A DNA stretch of 64,000 nucleotides from the NCBI RefSeq assembly GCF_040183065.1, contig NC_091124.1:65573501-65637500 (forward strand), read 5' to 3'. A model generated the notes under the pieces. It did no database searches and had not been told where the DNA came from. It saw nothing but the letters and a program-made list of their open reading frames with translations. This document shows positions 1 through 10,770 of the stretch, in pieces (within the stretch, counting starts at the first letter, position 1; each line of letters starts with the position of its first letter). The translations under genes were made by a program, and so were the position numbers. The DNA comes from Periplaneta americana. Taxonomy: Eukaryota; Arthropoda; Insecta; Blattodea; Blattidae.

Positions 1-149
1 CAAACGCCTTCAATCCTGCTTCGTGCCCAGTAAGCAACGAACATGATCGGAATAATAGTGTTGACGACCATTATTCCGACAAGGAAAGATCTGGTGTACA
101 CGTAATTCTTACGTAAGCCTAATGACCCTCCGAAACGAGTATTAACATG

Positions 150-1990
150 ATGAGAAAGGGAAGAATAAGTGAGAGTCGAGGAAGTTTAGAAGTACAGGAA
201 AGCTAAAGCGTTGAAGGAAAAAAATGAAGGAAGAGTAAAATAATGATGGAGGAAGAATAATTATGAGACAACGAGAAAATGTGGGAGGAGAATGAGAACC
301 AAAAAAACAACGAGAGTAAGGTATGAAAAGGGAACGGAATGAGGAGAAAAATTGGGAGGAAAACCAGAAGAAAAAAATGAGAAGAAAACTGGGACGAGAA
401 TGAGAGAGACAAAATGAAAAGATAAGATGAAGGAATGAAAAGCAAAACAGGGAGGAAAACGAGAAAGAGAAAAATGAGGTGGAAAGAAAAGGGACAAGGA
501 ATGAGAAGCAAAACTGTGATGAGAACGAGAAGGAGAAAAAGGAGGTGGAAAGAAAAGGGGAAAGAGTGAAGAGCAAAACTAGGACGAGAACAAGAAAGAG
601 AAAAAATGAAGCGAAAAAGGAGAAGGAATGAGAAGCAAAACTGGGACGAGGTCGAGAAAGAGAAAAATGAGCTGAAAAGGGGAAGAAATGAGAAGCAAAA
701 CTGGGACTAGAATGAGAAAGAGAAAACTGAGGTGGAAAGAAAAGGGGAAGGAATGAGAAGCAAAACTGGGATGAGAACGAGAAAGAAAAAAATGAGGTGA
801 AAAGAAAGAGAAAGGAATGAGAAGCAAAACTGGGATGAGAACGAGAAAGAAAAAAATGAGGTGGAAAGGGGAAGGAATGAGAAGCAAAACTAGGACGAGA
901 ACGAGAAAGAAAAATGTGGAAAGAAAAGGGGAAGGAATAAGAAGCGAAACTGGGACGAGAATAAGAAAGAGAAAAATGAGGTGGAAAGGAAAGAGTGAGA
1001 ATAAAACTGGGAGAAGAATGAGAAAGAAAAATGAGAAGAGGGAGTCAGAAGGGGAAGGAATAAGAAGCAAAATTGGGAGGAAAATAATAAAGAGAAAAAT
1101 GAAATGAAATGAAATGAAAAGGGAAAGGAGTGAGAATCAAAACCGGAAGAATAATGAGGAAGAAAAATTGAAAGAAGGGATGAAAAGGAGAAGAAATGAG
1201 GAGCAAAATTGGGAGGGAAATGAAAAAGAAAGAATGAGAAGAAAGAATGATAAGGGCAAGAAATGCCGAACAAAATTGGGAGAGGAATGGGAAAGAAAAA
1301 ATGAGAGGAAAGAAAAGAGAAAGGAATGAGTAGAACATGAGGAATGGGAAATGTAGGAGTAAGAAAGATAAAATAAAAAGCAGGAAAATGAGAAGAAAGG
1401 TCTCGCAGTAGAGAATAAGGAGAGAAATAAGGATTGTAAGAAAATGAGAAGAACGAAAAAGAGAAGGAGGAGGAGTGGTGATGAGCTGAAATTTTAGAAG
1501 GATGAAAGTAATATTGAGATGTTAAGAACACAAAAAAACAGCGAAGAGTGAGATAACATACGAATAAGGAGTACAGCAATGAGGATACGAATGATAAATA
1601 CAGTTACAGGAATAAGGAGAATGAGAAACAGTAGGACAAGACTGAGAAATAGGAGGACAAAAATGAGTTGATTGAAAAGAACAAGTAGCTAGGATGTAAA
1701 TTAAGAAATAAAAGAACGGGAAACAGGGGACAAGGAAGAAAGATGATGACATAAAAGAGAAGTTTAAAAGCTAGAAGAAATTAAGTGAGGAGTAAGAGGA
1801 AGAATAACAAGGCAAACGATGAGAAAAGTGAGAAAAAATTATAGCAATAATTAGGGCAGTAAAATAAGAAGGAGTAATGTAAGTGTTGAAGGAAACTAGG
1901 AATCAAAATGACGACAAGAATGGGGCAATGAAGACGGGAGCAGAAAGTGGATAGAGTTAAGAAGAGAAATTACAAGAAAATTGAAAATTG
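150..1990. repeat. Purine-rich minisatellite, about 60-65 bp units
   Basis: The plus strand is almost entirely A and G for about 1.8 kb. The best ordered part, about 430-1340, repeats a unit containing GGAATGAGAAGCAAAACTGG followed by GAGAACGAGAAAGAGAAAAA and a GAGGTGGAAAG segment, roughly every 60-65 bp and about 14 times with substitutions and indels. The flanks (150-430 and 1340-1990) are more degenerate. Long open frames on both strands here are composition artefacts (Ser/Phe-rich on minus, Lys/Arg/Glu-rich on plus) and not genes. Confidence 0.9.
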
Positions 1991-1999
1991 AAGTTTCAA

Positions 2000-2650
2000 A
2001 GAAATTCTTGTTAATGGGCCAACATAAATGACACCTTTGGGATGCATAGTCTATTTCAATAAATTCCAAGAATTTTGTAAGAGGTAAGATTCTGAAGAGA
2101 GAATAAAGTCTGCTACGAGTATAACACATTAAGTAAGAAAAGTCTATAATTTATCTAAACAAGTACGATTGAACCAAGGGGGCAATGTTTCCTTGAGCTA
2201 AGGAATAATATGGTTGGGAAGAGGAAGTGTATATCTAATACAGATTGTGGCTGCGTTTCACTCTAAAAGAGACGGAAACGGGCAGATTTTCATTAGACTT
2301 GTATATCTGAAATTTCCCTCCCTTCTGGCTGTAATATTTATTAACTTAAAATAATATAATTAGCAACAAATAAAATTACTGTAATGTTCGAAGTTCAATG
2401 TCCATTCCCAAATAATAAATTACAAAATGTCCTAAATATGCATATCCTGACAAATGTCAGATGTGCACAACTGTCAAGGACGACTAGAGAACTCTGTAAA
2501 ATATAAGAAATGATCCTGTACATGCAAAATCGAAAAAGATCTATAATATGCCCTGGATATGTGCAACTTTCAAGTAACGATTATTTTTTGCTTAGCTTAC
2601 CTCTGCTTTTCGATGGTCGGATCCGTGATGGGTCGTTGCATGTAGACTTT
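2000..2650. other. Gene-free AT-rich stretch with degenerate repeat traces
   Basis: No coding signal seen. The part 2390-2580 carries four diverged copies of a roughly 37-bp motif (cores such as TATGCCCTGGATATGTGCAA) that resembles the array at 3.9-4.3 kb. The rest shows nothing recognisable. Confidence 0.4.
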
Positions 2651-2652
2651 TA

Positions 2653-2832
2653 GGGCCGTATTCATAGACATTTTTAGCGCGGGCTTCCGGTGGATGATCA
2701 GCGTTTTTCGTATTCATAAACCAGTGTTAGCGATAGGATATGATTTGAATTCTGTACTAGTAACCAGTGGATAGCCGGGGCTAGCTTAGTACACTCGTAG
2801 CGCGTGCTGCGAAATGTCTATGAATAGCACCC
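2653..2832. mobile_element. Small MITE with inverted ends
   Basis: The left end GGGCCGTATTCATAGACATT is matched on the opposite strand at the right end by GGGTGCTATTCATAGACATT. Both are followed by a GC-rich stretch (TTTAGCGCG or TTCGCAGCACGCG). Length is 180 bp with no coding capacity, as expected for a miniature inverted-repeat element. The superfamily cannot be assigned because no clean target duplication is visible. Confidence 0.7.
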
Positions 2833-2839
2833 ATATTGA

Positions 2840-3690
2840 TCCGTTACGAGTTGTATATAATTGAATCAGTTATTACGAAAAGGTCGTGAGTCCACTTTTT
2901 TCACAAAATGAGTTAAACATATTTTCGTGTCCATCATCCGTAGGCGCATGTGTTTGTTATGAAAACGTCATGATTTTCTATCTTTATAGCTCAGTAAATC
3001 TCTATGAAATTATTTAGTTGGTATGAAAAAGTCACATACGTAATCCCAGATTATAAACCACTCAGATGTTCCATATTTATCGCCATCACGAATATTATTA
3101 TCAACTACAAAAAATTGTGTAGATTCCGTTCAGTAGACACAGTCTGTATGAATTTAAAAAAATATTTGCTACTTTATTGAGAAAATCGAGTATGAATTCC
3201 AATTCTGAAGAAGATGCTAGCCAATATCTTAAAGATGCTAGATAACACGGAGATTCTTACACCACTATAAATGATGCCATATAGCGGCAATTACAACAGG
3301 TGAAAACTGCAAGTAAGTTTGAGGATGTGTTTGATTCACAATAAACCGAGAATGGAAACGGCTATGTATATTGATATGTATGTCAATAACGATATGTAAA
3401 GTCGATATTACGCAAAGTGATATTATATGTGTGTGTAACTGACCAATGACGTTCACTCATGAGAACAAACCAGCCACCTAAACACAGGTTAACCAACTTC
3501 AGAATTTACGACACAGAATATTTAAGAATTCAATTCGCACATCACATCATACACGTTAGCATATATTGAAAGTGATTCTACTGAATTTCCAAGTTAGTTA
3601 GAAACGATGCATGAAGAAGAAATTATGTCATGGCCTCCTTGCTACAAAATATACGACGATCAAAACCTTTTCATGGCAATATAATGAATC
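2840..3690. other. Unassigned AT-rich sequence
   Basis: No gene, RNA or repeat structure was recognised in this stretch. Short open frames lack any family signature. Confidence 0.4.
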
Positions 3691-3694
3691 TAGT

Positions 3695-3880
3695 AGGCTG
3701 TGATAGGAAACGAGAATGACAAAGTTGAAACTTTAACAACTTCACGTTTTCGTTCCCGGGCTCCGGCAAGCTTCTCGTTAATGGTGAATGCTCATATTTA
3801 AATATATAATTTTAACAATTTTTACGTTCTCGTTCCCGTTACGGTTATCGTTTCCGATTTATTGTTAACCAGGCTTAAGC
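3695..3880. mobile_element. Possible degraded MITE
   Basis: Blocks such as ACGTTTTCGTTCCCGG, ACGTTCTCGTTCCCGTTACG and the end TTATTGTTAACCAGGCTTAA resemble the inverted modules of a small element, with a partner GGAAACGAGAATGACAAAG on the left. The inverted ends are eroded and the boundaries are uncertain. Confidence 0.35.
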
Positions 3881-3889
3881 CTCTGTTAT

Positions 3890-4290
3890 ATGGAATCTGT
3901 CAAATATCAACGGTGTCTCCTAGCTTTCAATGAGATCAATAATGTATGTATTTTGAATATGCGCAACATTTCAAAGACCGGCAGTATATTTTGGATGTAC
4001 GCAGAACGTCAAAGACTCAAAGTGATCAACGATGTGTTCTCAATGCACGTAAGAACAATATGTCCTGGATGTACATGCCCTGTCGAATATCAACAGTGTG
4101 TTCTGCAGATACGCAATGTCTTAAATATAGACAGTATGTCCTTAGTGTAAGCATCCTATGAAGGCCCTATACCGTTTTGATGTCCACTCCCTATCAAAGC
4201 TCAAAAGTGTACCATGGATGTAAGCACTCTGCTGAGTTTAACAGTATTCCGGGTTTGCATCCCTGCCAAAATTGTTCTAAATATAAGCCA
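3890..4290 (+). repeat. Degenerate tandem repeat, about 37 bp period
   Basis: Successive units read approximately GTATGTTCTGGATGTACGCA followed by ACCTGTCAAAGATCAACA. About eight to ten strongly diverged units are present. The overlapping 86-residue open frame (3890-4150) is explained by this repeat, so I do not call a gene. Similar units occur at 2390-2580, which suggests an older, longer array or a dispersed family. Confidence 0.5.
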
Positions 4291-4299
4291 TAACGTGCA

Positions 4300-5160
4300 G
4301 TATCGTTGTCATTCCTAACAGATCTAGTGATACATTCACAGAATGATGAAACATAACGGCATTGCAACTCTACAAGAAATTTATTTCAGCGCTAATGACT
4401 ACATTTCATGTTGTACTAGTTGTGATCCCCTGGTAGATGGGAAGAGAAGGCCTTATTTCTACCAGGCTAAAAAATATATTTGTTAATTAGCACGGAGGAA
4501 CTTAATATAAAGTTGTTGCAACATAAAAGGAAATGTACATTACACAAAATGAAAATTTCTACATTTTTATCTTCTTTGGAATTCACCAGAGGCTGTAAAA
4601 CTCATTAATTTATCTACTTTTTGAATGTAGATTATATACAAAGGAAGACAAGGACTGAAAAATATAACAAGAAACACTTTTCCTTTTAACTCCATAAAAC
4701 GAATAGAACAGAAACCGCCAAATAAGCCGGCAATAAAAAGAATAAATGATGTTACAAAAATTGCAGCTACTTATGTATTGCACCTTTTACCTACCTAGTA
4801 ACTGACATTTCTAATTTAACTTGAAAATGTGTCAAATGAATTATTCAAAATCACATTCGTCCAAGTCATATTACAAATAGGGGAATTGATGTCTCTCCTT
4901 TTGGAAGAAAATGAAAGAAACGGTCGTTATTGACGTTTTTTTATTTCTTTGTCCTATTTAGAGGAAAGTTTATAAACCACGAATTTTTGAAGCAACGAAA
5001 TGTGTTTCCAGTTCCTAAATCATAAATTTTAAAAAGAGAACAATTTCGTCATCGCCATAGTTATCTTCGTTACTGTCATCGTCATATTCATCATCGACAT
5101 CATCAACCACAGGAATTTACCCAATAGTATTTTTTTATCTCATATTATTCCCCTTATAAA
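4300..5160. other. Unassigned AT-rich sequence
   Basis: Nothing recognisable; short trinucleotide-like CATCGT/CATCAT runs occur at about 5050-5110. Confidence 0.4.
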
Positions 5161-5164
5161 TGTT

Positions 5165-5820
5165 CGATCGAGCACTCGTTCAGACCACTCATATTTCTTC
5201 TTTTCTTTCTTGTCCATACAAATAGCATTTAGAAATACTGTACTCCAGTCTTCCTGAACGCATAAACAAGTTCCCAATATTTTTCTATGTATCTAAAATA
5301 CGCTTTTCTCGCCCAATGGCAGGGGCCGTAACTCTCCGTTCTTCGCCCGATATAACTTATATTGCACAAGCCCGTGGTCCAGGTAACACAGGCGTTTTCT
5401 CCGAGAGTTCCTATTCCCCTATGACATCCGCACAATTCTCCATCATCATCTAATCTCATCGCGAGTGTACCGAAGACCAGCCTCTTATGGCGCACCTTGG
5501 GCAACGACTCTATAGGTACATTTGTGTACAGTATTCCAGATCACATATAGATTGCTCATTCCTATGTTAAAATCGGTTGCACTTTGAAGAGAACAACCGC
5601 CAGGATCGCCACCTGTCCGCCGTAAACGAACACGAGATGGCAGTACAGTCGCTAATGCAATTCAAATGAGAGTTATGACGTGACTCCTTATGTAACAACT
5701 AGATGGCAGCATAGTAAACCTGACAAAAGTTGTTATCGTCAAAGCCTATAACGCCGAGTAATCTCGACAGTAGGACAGTACATAAGTGTCATCAGATGAG
5801 TGCATGACGAACAATCAAGT
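5165..5820 (-). repeat. Probable dispersed repeat
   Basis: A GC-richer block with an open frame of 91 codons on minus (5229-5504) that I do not recognise as a protein family. Its segment ACCTGGACCACGGGCTTG, followed by a TATAAGTTATAT-like stretch, recurs on the plus strand at about 6388-6430, so at least part of it is a dispersed repeat. It could alternatively be a decayed host exon, but nothing supports that. Confidence 0.4.
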
Positions 5821-5856
5821 ACGCACCATTAGTAAAAAAAATGAATGATGATTATA

Positions 5857-6327
5857 CAGAGTGAAAAGTAATTAAACCAACAAACTCCGGGAGGTTGTAT
5901 GGGACATAAAAAACGGTTTTCTCTAATGTCATATTTTCCTCAGAGGCCTTTTTAAACCGGCAGAAGGCGTATGCGTTCTTCAGTTCATGACGTCTCTATA
6001 AATTCACATTTTGTTGTACGATTTGACCTAGTGAAGTGCTTTATTAAACCGATCTGGTGCCTCGGATATTTGCTGCAACAGGAGAAATAAACGTCAATTC
6101 TGAAGTCTTTCGCCGCGTTAGACAATCCATGTCCCGCCGATGTAATCTTTGTGTACAGGCCAATGGAGGTATATTTGAACATCTTTGGCAGTGATTTTGG
6201 TGTGTAAATGTTTTTGAACATCTTTTACAGTGATTTTGGTGTATAAATGTTTTATAACAGACTCAAGCAATAAAGGAAATCCCATACAACCTTCCGGAAT
6301 TTGTCGGTTTAATTACTTTTCACCCCG
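5857..6327 (+). mobile_element. Deleted mariner/IS630-type DNA transposon
   Basis: The terminal inverted repeats begin CAGAGTGAAAAGTAATTAAA on the left and CGGGGTGAAAAGTAATTAAA on the opposite strand at the right, extend about 45 bp, and are flanked by TA dinucleotides (5855-5856 and 6328-6329), the usual target of this superfamily. At 471 bp the element lacks most of its transposase and keeps only the C-terminal end. A 40-bp tandem duplication around GAACATCTTTGGCAGTGATT sits just before the right end. Confidence 0.85.
6060..6194 (+). pseudogene. Transposase C-terminal fragment (mariner/IS630-like)
   Basis: One plus-strand frame reads RIFAATGEINVNSEVFRRVR, then QSMSRRCNLCVQANGGIFEH, then LW and a stop. 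The terminal arrangement R-R-x-x-x-C-x-x-x-x-G-G-x-F-E-H-L is typical of the last residues of insect mariner/IS630-type DDE transposases. The catalytic core is absent, so the fragment cannot be functional. It lies inside the 471-bp TIR element and ends about 130 bp before its right terminus, the position expected for the transposase C-terminus. Confidence 0.75.
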
Positions 6328-6329
6328 TA

Positions 6330-7330
6330 GAGAATTGCTAGGATGTCACAGGACAACCGGAGTACCCTGATAAAACCCTTGTGTCACCTGGACCACGGGC
6401 TTGCCTGCATAAGTTAAGTTATATATTACAAATTCAGGATGGATCAACCGACATTTCAACCCGGGTCTCCTGGCCCTATAAGCCCAGCACGCTAGCATAG
6501 AGCCACAGATCTAAAACACTCGAAATGTGTAATTCATGACGTATTTTGACTTAGAATACGTTTTTACCCGTCATATAGTATGGGCGCCCGTCCCGGGATT
6601 CGTAGTAAAGTCATAAATGACAGAATTTAAAATGCCCACCCTAGCAACATTATGAGCCATAGTTCAATGCTAATGTTATTACTATGTTCTGTCCCAGGAA
6701 TCTGTAGAGTATAAAGGTGAAACCAGCGAATAGGGATTATGAAGAATGGACACTGAGCAATTTTCCTGTGTTTTGTTTCTCTGTGCGCCAGCGTACAGTT
6801 CCACTTTCAAGCGCTAGAGGTTAGTGTAATCGAGCATACGCTAAGATAATAATTGAGAATAGAGTTGAGACACAGGATCCAAACATCGCCTACCTTATTG
6901 CATAATCCAGTAATGCTTTGCTTCAAATAAATTCAAGCTAACAGCTTTTCCTTATTTCTCAGTGACAAACTAGTTGTAATAATAATATTTTACATTTCAG
7001 ATATCATAAATTATATTATAAAATAATATAATGCATTATAAAATTAAGTATCGAATTCGTTTAATATTTGTATATAATATAATATAGGTATATGGTTTTA
7101 CTTCTTGTAAGAGTTTTGTTTTTCCATTTTCAGCGCTATCAAATCATTATATATTTTAATTGTTGTTGAGGTCAACGTCTCAACTCTCATTATAAAGGAA
7201 CTCTAGAGTCTAGACATTACAGTTAATGACGGATTTATTATTTTATGGATCCAATTTATTTTATTTGAGTACATAATGTATCTAGATGTATTAATTATAT
7301 GTGTTATATTTCCGCTGTGTCGACTGCTAG
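6330..7330. other. Mostly unassigned; small repeat derivative
   Basis: At 6695-6765 the words TCCCAGGAATCTGT and CCAGCGAATAGGGATTATGA appear about 15 bp apart. The same two words lie about 280 bp apart, in opposite orientation, within 7430-7740, so this is an internally deleted copy of that repeat. The remaining sequence is AT-rich and unassigned. Confidence 0.45.
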
Positions 7331-7334
7331 CTGG

Positions 7335-7745
7335 TGTGATGTCAGAGCCAACTCCAGGGAAAAAGCAGAATCTCACGCTTTAGCTGGCTTGAAGGTCATT
7401 GAAATCAGTCCGGATACATCAAAGGTACCGACGCGAAGTGTCCATTCTTTATAATCCCTATTCGCTGGTGAAACAAGACCTCTGCGTATGTGGTATGTGG
7501 GAGGACTAGAACCAATGACCACTCTGGGGGAGACATTGCTTGAACGAAGCGAGCTTGCAGGCAGGGAATCTGTAGACAATAAGAAATCTGAACACACTTT
7601 CTGTTAATACTATCTGCTACCACGAGCATCTTGCCCTCTTGCCCCTTAGCGGCCTCGAGCTGATCCTGCCAACAATATACTCCGGCACAGATAGACTCCG
7701 CCCACATGCGCAAACTTACTTCACAGATTCCTGGGACGGACCATA
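7335..7745 (-). repeat. Dispersed repeat, larger copy
   Basis: On the minus strand this runs from CCCAGGAATCTGTGAAGT through a GC-rich middle to CCAGCGAATAGGGATTATAA. Its ends match the short plus-strand copy at 6695-6765. Open frames of 74 and 102 codons on minus are present but show no family signature. The element class is unknown. Confidence 0.5.
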
Positions 7746-7971
7746 GTTAGACCATGGTCCAATGTAACTTGTCTGACCACGTCAATTGACTCCACATATT
7801 TTGCTACAGGCATAAGGGAGCGAAAGTTGCGTACAAAATTATCAATGCCGAGCGGACTATTTCGGAACCTTTCGGCATCAAGAGCAGCTACACACCTGTG
7901 CGACCACTCATTTGATTTTTAATTCCGAGTTAGACAGGTATCCTCTGATTGAGGTTATGGCTGATATGTAG

Positions 7972-8211
7972 TCTACATCTATTCAGGCAGTACATCTCGC
8001 TTGATATGTGCCAGAGGAAGAACATTGTTTGTATACATAACTCCGACTAGTGTTATATGTAGCTAGTCGGAGACATATGCAATGGAGGAGGAAAGGAACT
8101 GGACATCCTACCCCATTATCTCCTGGTCTAGTTGGCTCATAAGTGATGGCTTCTTGATATCACTTGTGAGGTTCAGATCTGTCTTCAGACAGTTGACTAA
8201 ACAACAACAAT
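7972..8211 (-). repeat. Dispersed SINE-like repeat, copy 1
   Basis: Read on minus it begins with TTGTTGTTGTTTAGTCAACT, continues with CCAGGAGATAATGGGGTAGG and ends near a GAGATGTACTGCCTG motif. Copies 2 (35108-35325) and 3 (40211-40375) share the same order of motifs on the plus strand. No RNA polymerase III box was identified with confidence, so the class is left open. Confidence 0.65.
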
Positions 8212-8489
8212 AGACACGTACAATAAACTTTTTGGTGACCCATAGTGAAAAATTTGTTGTTAGCTGGGACTAATTTTGTAATGTCGTTTCACATAAAGAG
8301 AAAATATATTGTATGCCGTTCATTAATTTTATATTATCATAGACTCATACTCTCCATTTGTAAACCGAAACAAAAAGAAAACATTCAAATAAACACAACT
8401 ATTGAAAATCGGACTTTCAGGTATACCTGAAAGCCTGATTTGCATAATATATAGGACGTTACTGTAGGTACGTTAACAGAAAACCACAA

Positions 8490-8720
8490 TTCAAATCACA
8501 CAGATTTGTGTGCCCTCATAATTGAGTTTCTGGCGTCTGATCAGCTCACTTGAGGTGTGGGATATAAAGGGAAAAATTGAGATAGTGTGAGGTGTAGTTC
8601 CTGGGTACCTTAGTCGGTAGAACGTTGGTGCGCTAAGCCAAAGGTCCCGGGATCAATACCCGGCCCCTGAACAATTTTTCTCTTGAAATTATTCAAACAT
8701 AATTGTTGTTTTATTCCCGA
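8490..8720 (+). repeat. tRNA-like repeat, copy 1
   Basis: About 100 bp of 5' sequence (CACACAGATTTGTGTG, then TTCTGGCGTCTGATCAGCTC) leads to a tRNA-like cloverleaf at 8597-8672 and then to a short AT-rich 3' part. The cloverleaf is bracketed by GGGAAAAATTG and CAATTTTTC. The same arrangement occurs at 26.9, 27.1 and 28.1 kb. The T-arm is GGGATCAATACC, a degraded B box. Confidence 0.8.
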
Positions 8721-8980
8721 AACTTGGTGACGTTCTCTACATGCAATGAAAAAGGTTTACCTTGCAACGTGTCTTAAGAATCTCACCTGCACTGCTTCAA
8801 CCTCATTACCGTAGAGCATTCATTTTTAGCCCCTTACCTTTAAGTTGTGTGCATACGGAGTTCACGTCGTTGTTTGTTGACATCAGATCGAAGGGGTGGA
8901 GTACCCGCTGGGACACACTGGACACGTACACTCGCATTAATATAAAGGTGAGTCACTTCTGTTAATCATTCTTGAGCGAA
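8720..8980. other. Unassigned
   Basis: No recognisable feature; a 67-codon open frame without family resemblance. Confidence 0.3.
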
Positions 8981-8991
8981 ACAAATGAACT

Positions 8992-9258
8992 TCAACTATT
9001 ACAATTTATAACTAAGTGCATGCGTAAAGTATCGAAATTAAAGCTTCTCCTGCGATCACTCAACAACAGTTTGTATTTAGAGAAACTTCTCTCAACATCA
9101 GAAGATGTTACTGGAGCAAACAGGAAATAAGGAACGTTACTGTCTTTTACTCCCCCTTGTGCCAGTTTTTTGCCACAATGCCGAATAACCAGGGATCTTA
9201 TGTAGGACGCCTTTAAGTTTATTCTTAACTTTTTCGCCAACAGTATTACCCTGTACAT
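8992..9258 (-). pseudogene. hAT transposase C-terminal fragment
   Basis: The minus-strand frame of 88 codons contains FAPVTSSDVERSFSKYKLLL followed by SDRRRSFNFDTLRMHLVINC. This is the conserved C-terminal dimerisation region of hAT-superfamily transposases (the A-P-x-T-S-x-D-V-E-R-x-F-S segment). The frame stops shortly after that block, as hAT proteins usually do. The upstream catalytic region is missing here, and the 597-bp frame at 9.8-10.4 kb is a second, separate copy because it contains its own version of the same segment. Not functional. Confidence 0.8.
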
Positions 9259-9259
9259 C

Positions 9260-9800
9260 TAGAACATTCACGTTTCTTTCAAGTTCTTATATTAAATTCA
9301 GGGCGTCTGACATTTTCAGATCGCGAGCTTCTAAACGTGTAATTGTTTTCGAGAACCCTGAAACTACCAAGACCTGCAACACTTAGCGAACGATTCGTTG
9401 TATATATATATTTTTTGAGAAAGTCCTTAAAATAACTATTTTCGAGCTTGTGAAATGATATAATTATTACTAGACTTCGTGGAATTGCCACGAGAATCGC
9501 AAGGTTTACTGCGCACGTGGTATAGACTGTATGAGAAGGGGCGTGTAAAGGATTGAGTATGCCTCTGATGTAAACACTGAACAGTATACTGCGGTTACAA
9601 TAAAACCTGTATCCTGCATTCAAGAAATATAATGAATGATCATTGAATTAGGAAATGTCTAAGCATGTAAATACACAATTATTTTATAGTGAGATATATT
9701 AACTTTTGAAATGTAATGTAAGATACATCATTCTTGAATATGTGCATTGCAGTAAAGAGTTACGTACATTTTGAGCGACTGCAAAGTAATCTCCTCCGAT
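9260..9800. other. Sequence between two hAT fragments
   Basis: A 114-codon minus-strand open frame (9279-9623) shows no family signature. Probably part of the same decayed transposon cluster, but not shown. Confidence 0.3.
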
Positions 9801-9806
9801 AGTCAC

Positions 9807-10403
9807 TTAAACAGTTTTTATATTGGGAAATGTACGTTCAACATCACATGATGTAATACGTGCATATTTGAAGAATGGAAAGTTACTACTTTTTAGTACA
9901 CCAACTTCAGACGTCTTGTCGTGACCTGATGGTACATCATTTATAATACGAAGTTGTGCATAGGTAGAATTTTTAGCAATAATGTTTCTCAACTTACATT
10001 TCACTTTTTCTGAAATTAGTGTATTGTTGTTTTGGATAACGGTTTGTGATACTTTATCCACTATCTTAAGGACTTCTGAGAGTTGTAGTTTAGACGATTC
10101 TAACAGGGTGATGCTTTTGGACACGATTTTAAAATTAGAATCAATGAACAGAATATCTTCCAATAGCTGTTCAGAAGGCAATGATTTTACAGCTGCAACA
10201 GCGGAACTGTCTGTGCTATCCAATTCATCAATTACCTCCATTATTTTGCTGTAATGTTCTGCATAATAATTAACATCATCCAACCACGTTCCCCAACGGG
10301 TCAAGACTGGCTGCGGAGGTAAGGGTATTCCAGGGGCAATTGTTTGTAACAGCAACACTCTCATTGTAGTATGTTTGATTGAATTCTTGTCTGCACTGAA
10401 CAA
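9807..10403 (-). pseudogene. hAT transposase fragment, 198 codons
   Basis: This uninterrupted frame covers the later part of a hAT transposase. QPVLTRWGTWLDDVNYYAEH near residues 37-56 matches the R-W segment common in these enzymes, a leucine-rich helical middle follows, and the end carries FKYARITSCDVERTFPNIKT, the dimerisation motif with substitutions. The N-terminal zinc finger and the catalytic core are absent, and the frame stops inside the dimerisation domain, so it is a remnant. A second, differently diverged copy of the same domain lies 0.5 kb away in the same orientation. Confidence 0.8.
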
Positions 10404-10409
10404 ATGTTA

Positions 10410-10765
10410 AGCTTTGACTATTCCAACCACAGTCATGCAAAAACAAGTGCTTACATAGGTATACATTAGCTGTAGCTGCTCTATCTATTTGGACCGGTCA
10501 CATCTCTTAACATGAACTGCTTATACTACCAGACCGAGCAGTCGCTCACCTCCTCTATACTACAGTACATCGACAACCTGATTGCGTGCTGCGTGTGGCA
10601 ATTCAACGAAGTCTAATTATTACATTTAACCATCATTTCACGTAAATCTCTGAAAAATTCCGAGTTCTTAACCTGATTGTCAGTAGAGATGGACGATTGT
10701 TCATTGCCTACCCTGGTGAACAAATTTACGTGGTAAATATGTTTCTGGAATTACAGTGTTGTTTG
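10410..10765. other. Unassigned
   Basis: Nothing recognised. Confidence 0.3.
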
Positions 10766-10770
10766 AAGTA

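Noticed and set aside
142-1579. Several long open frames on both strands
   Set aside because: They follow from purine-only composition and a tandem repeat; products are Ser/Phe or Lys/Glu/Arg low-complexity.
9279-9623. 114-codon frame with a hydrophobic middle
   Set aside because: No domain, no upstream gene context, and located between transposase fragments.
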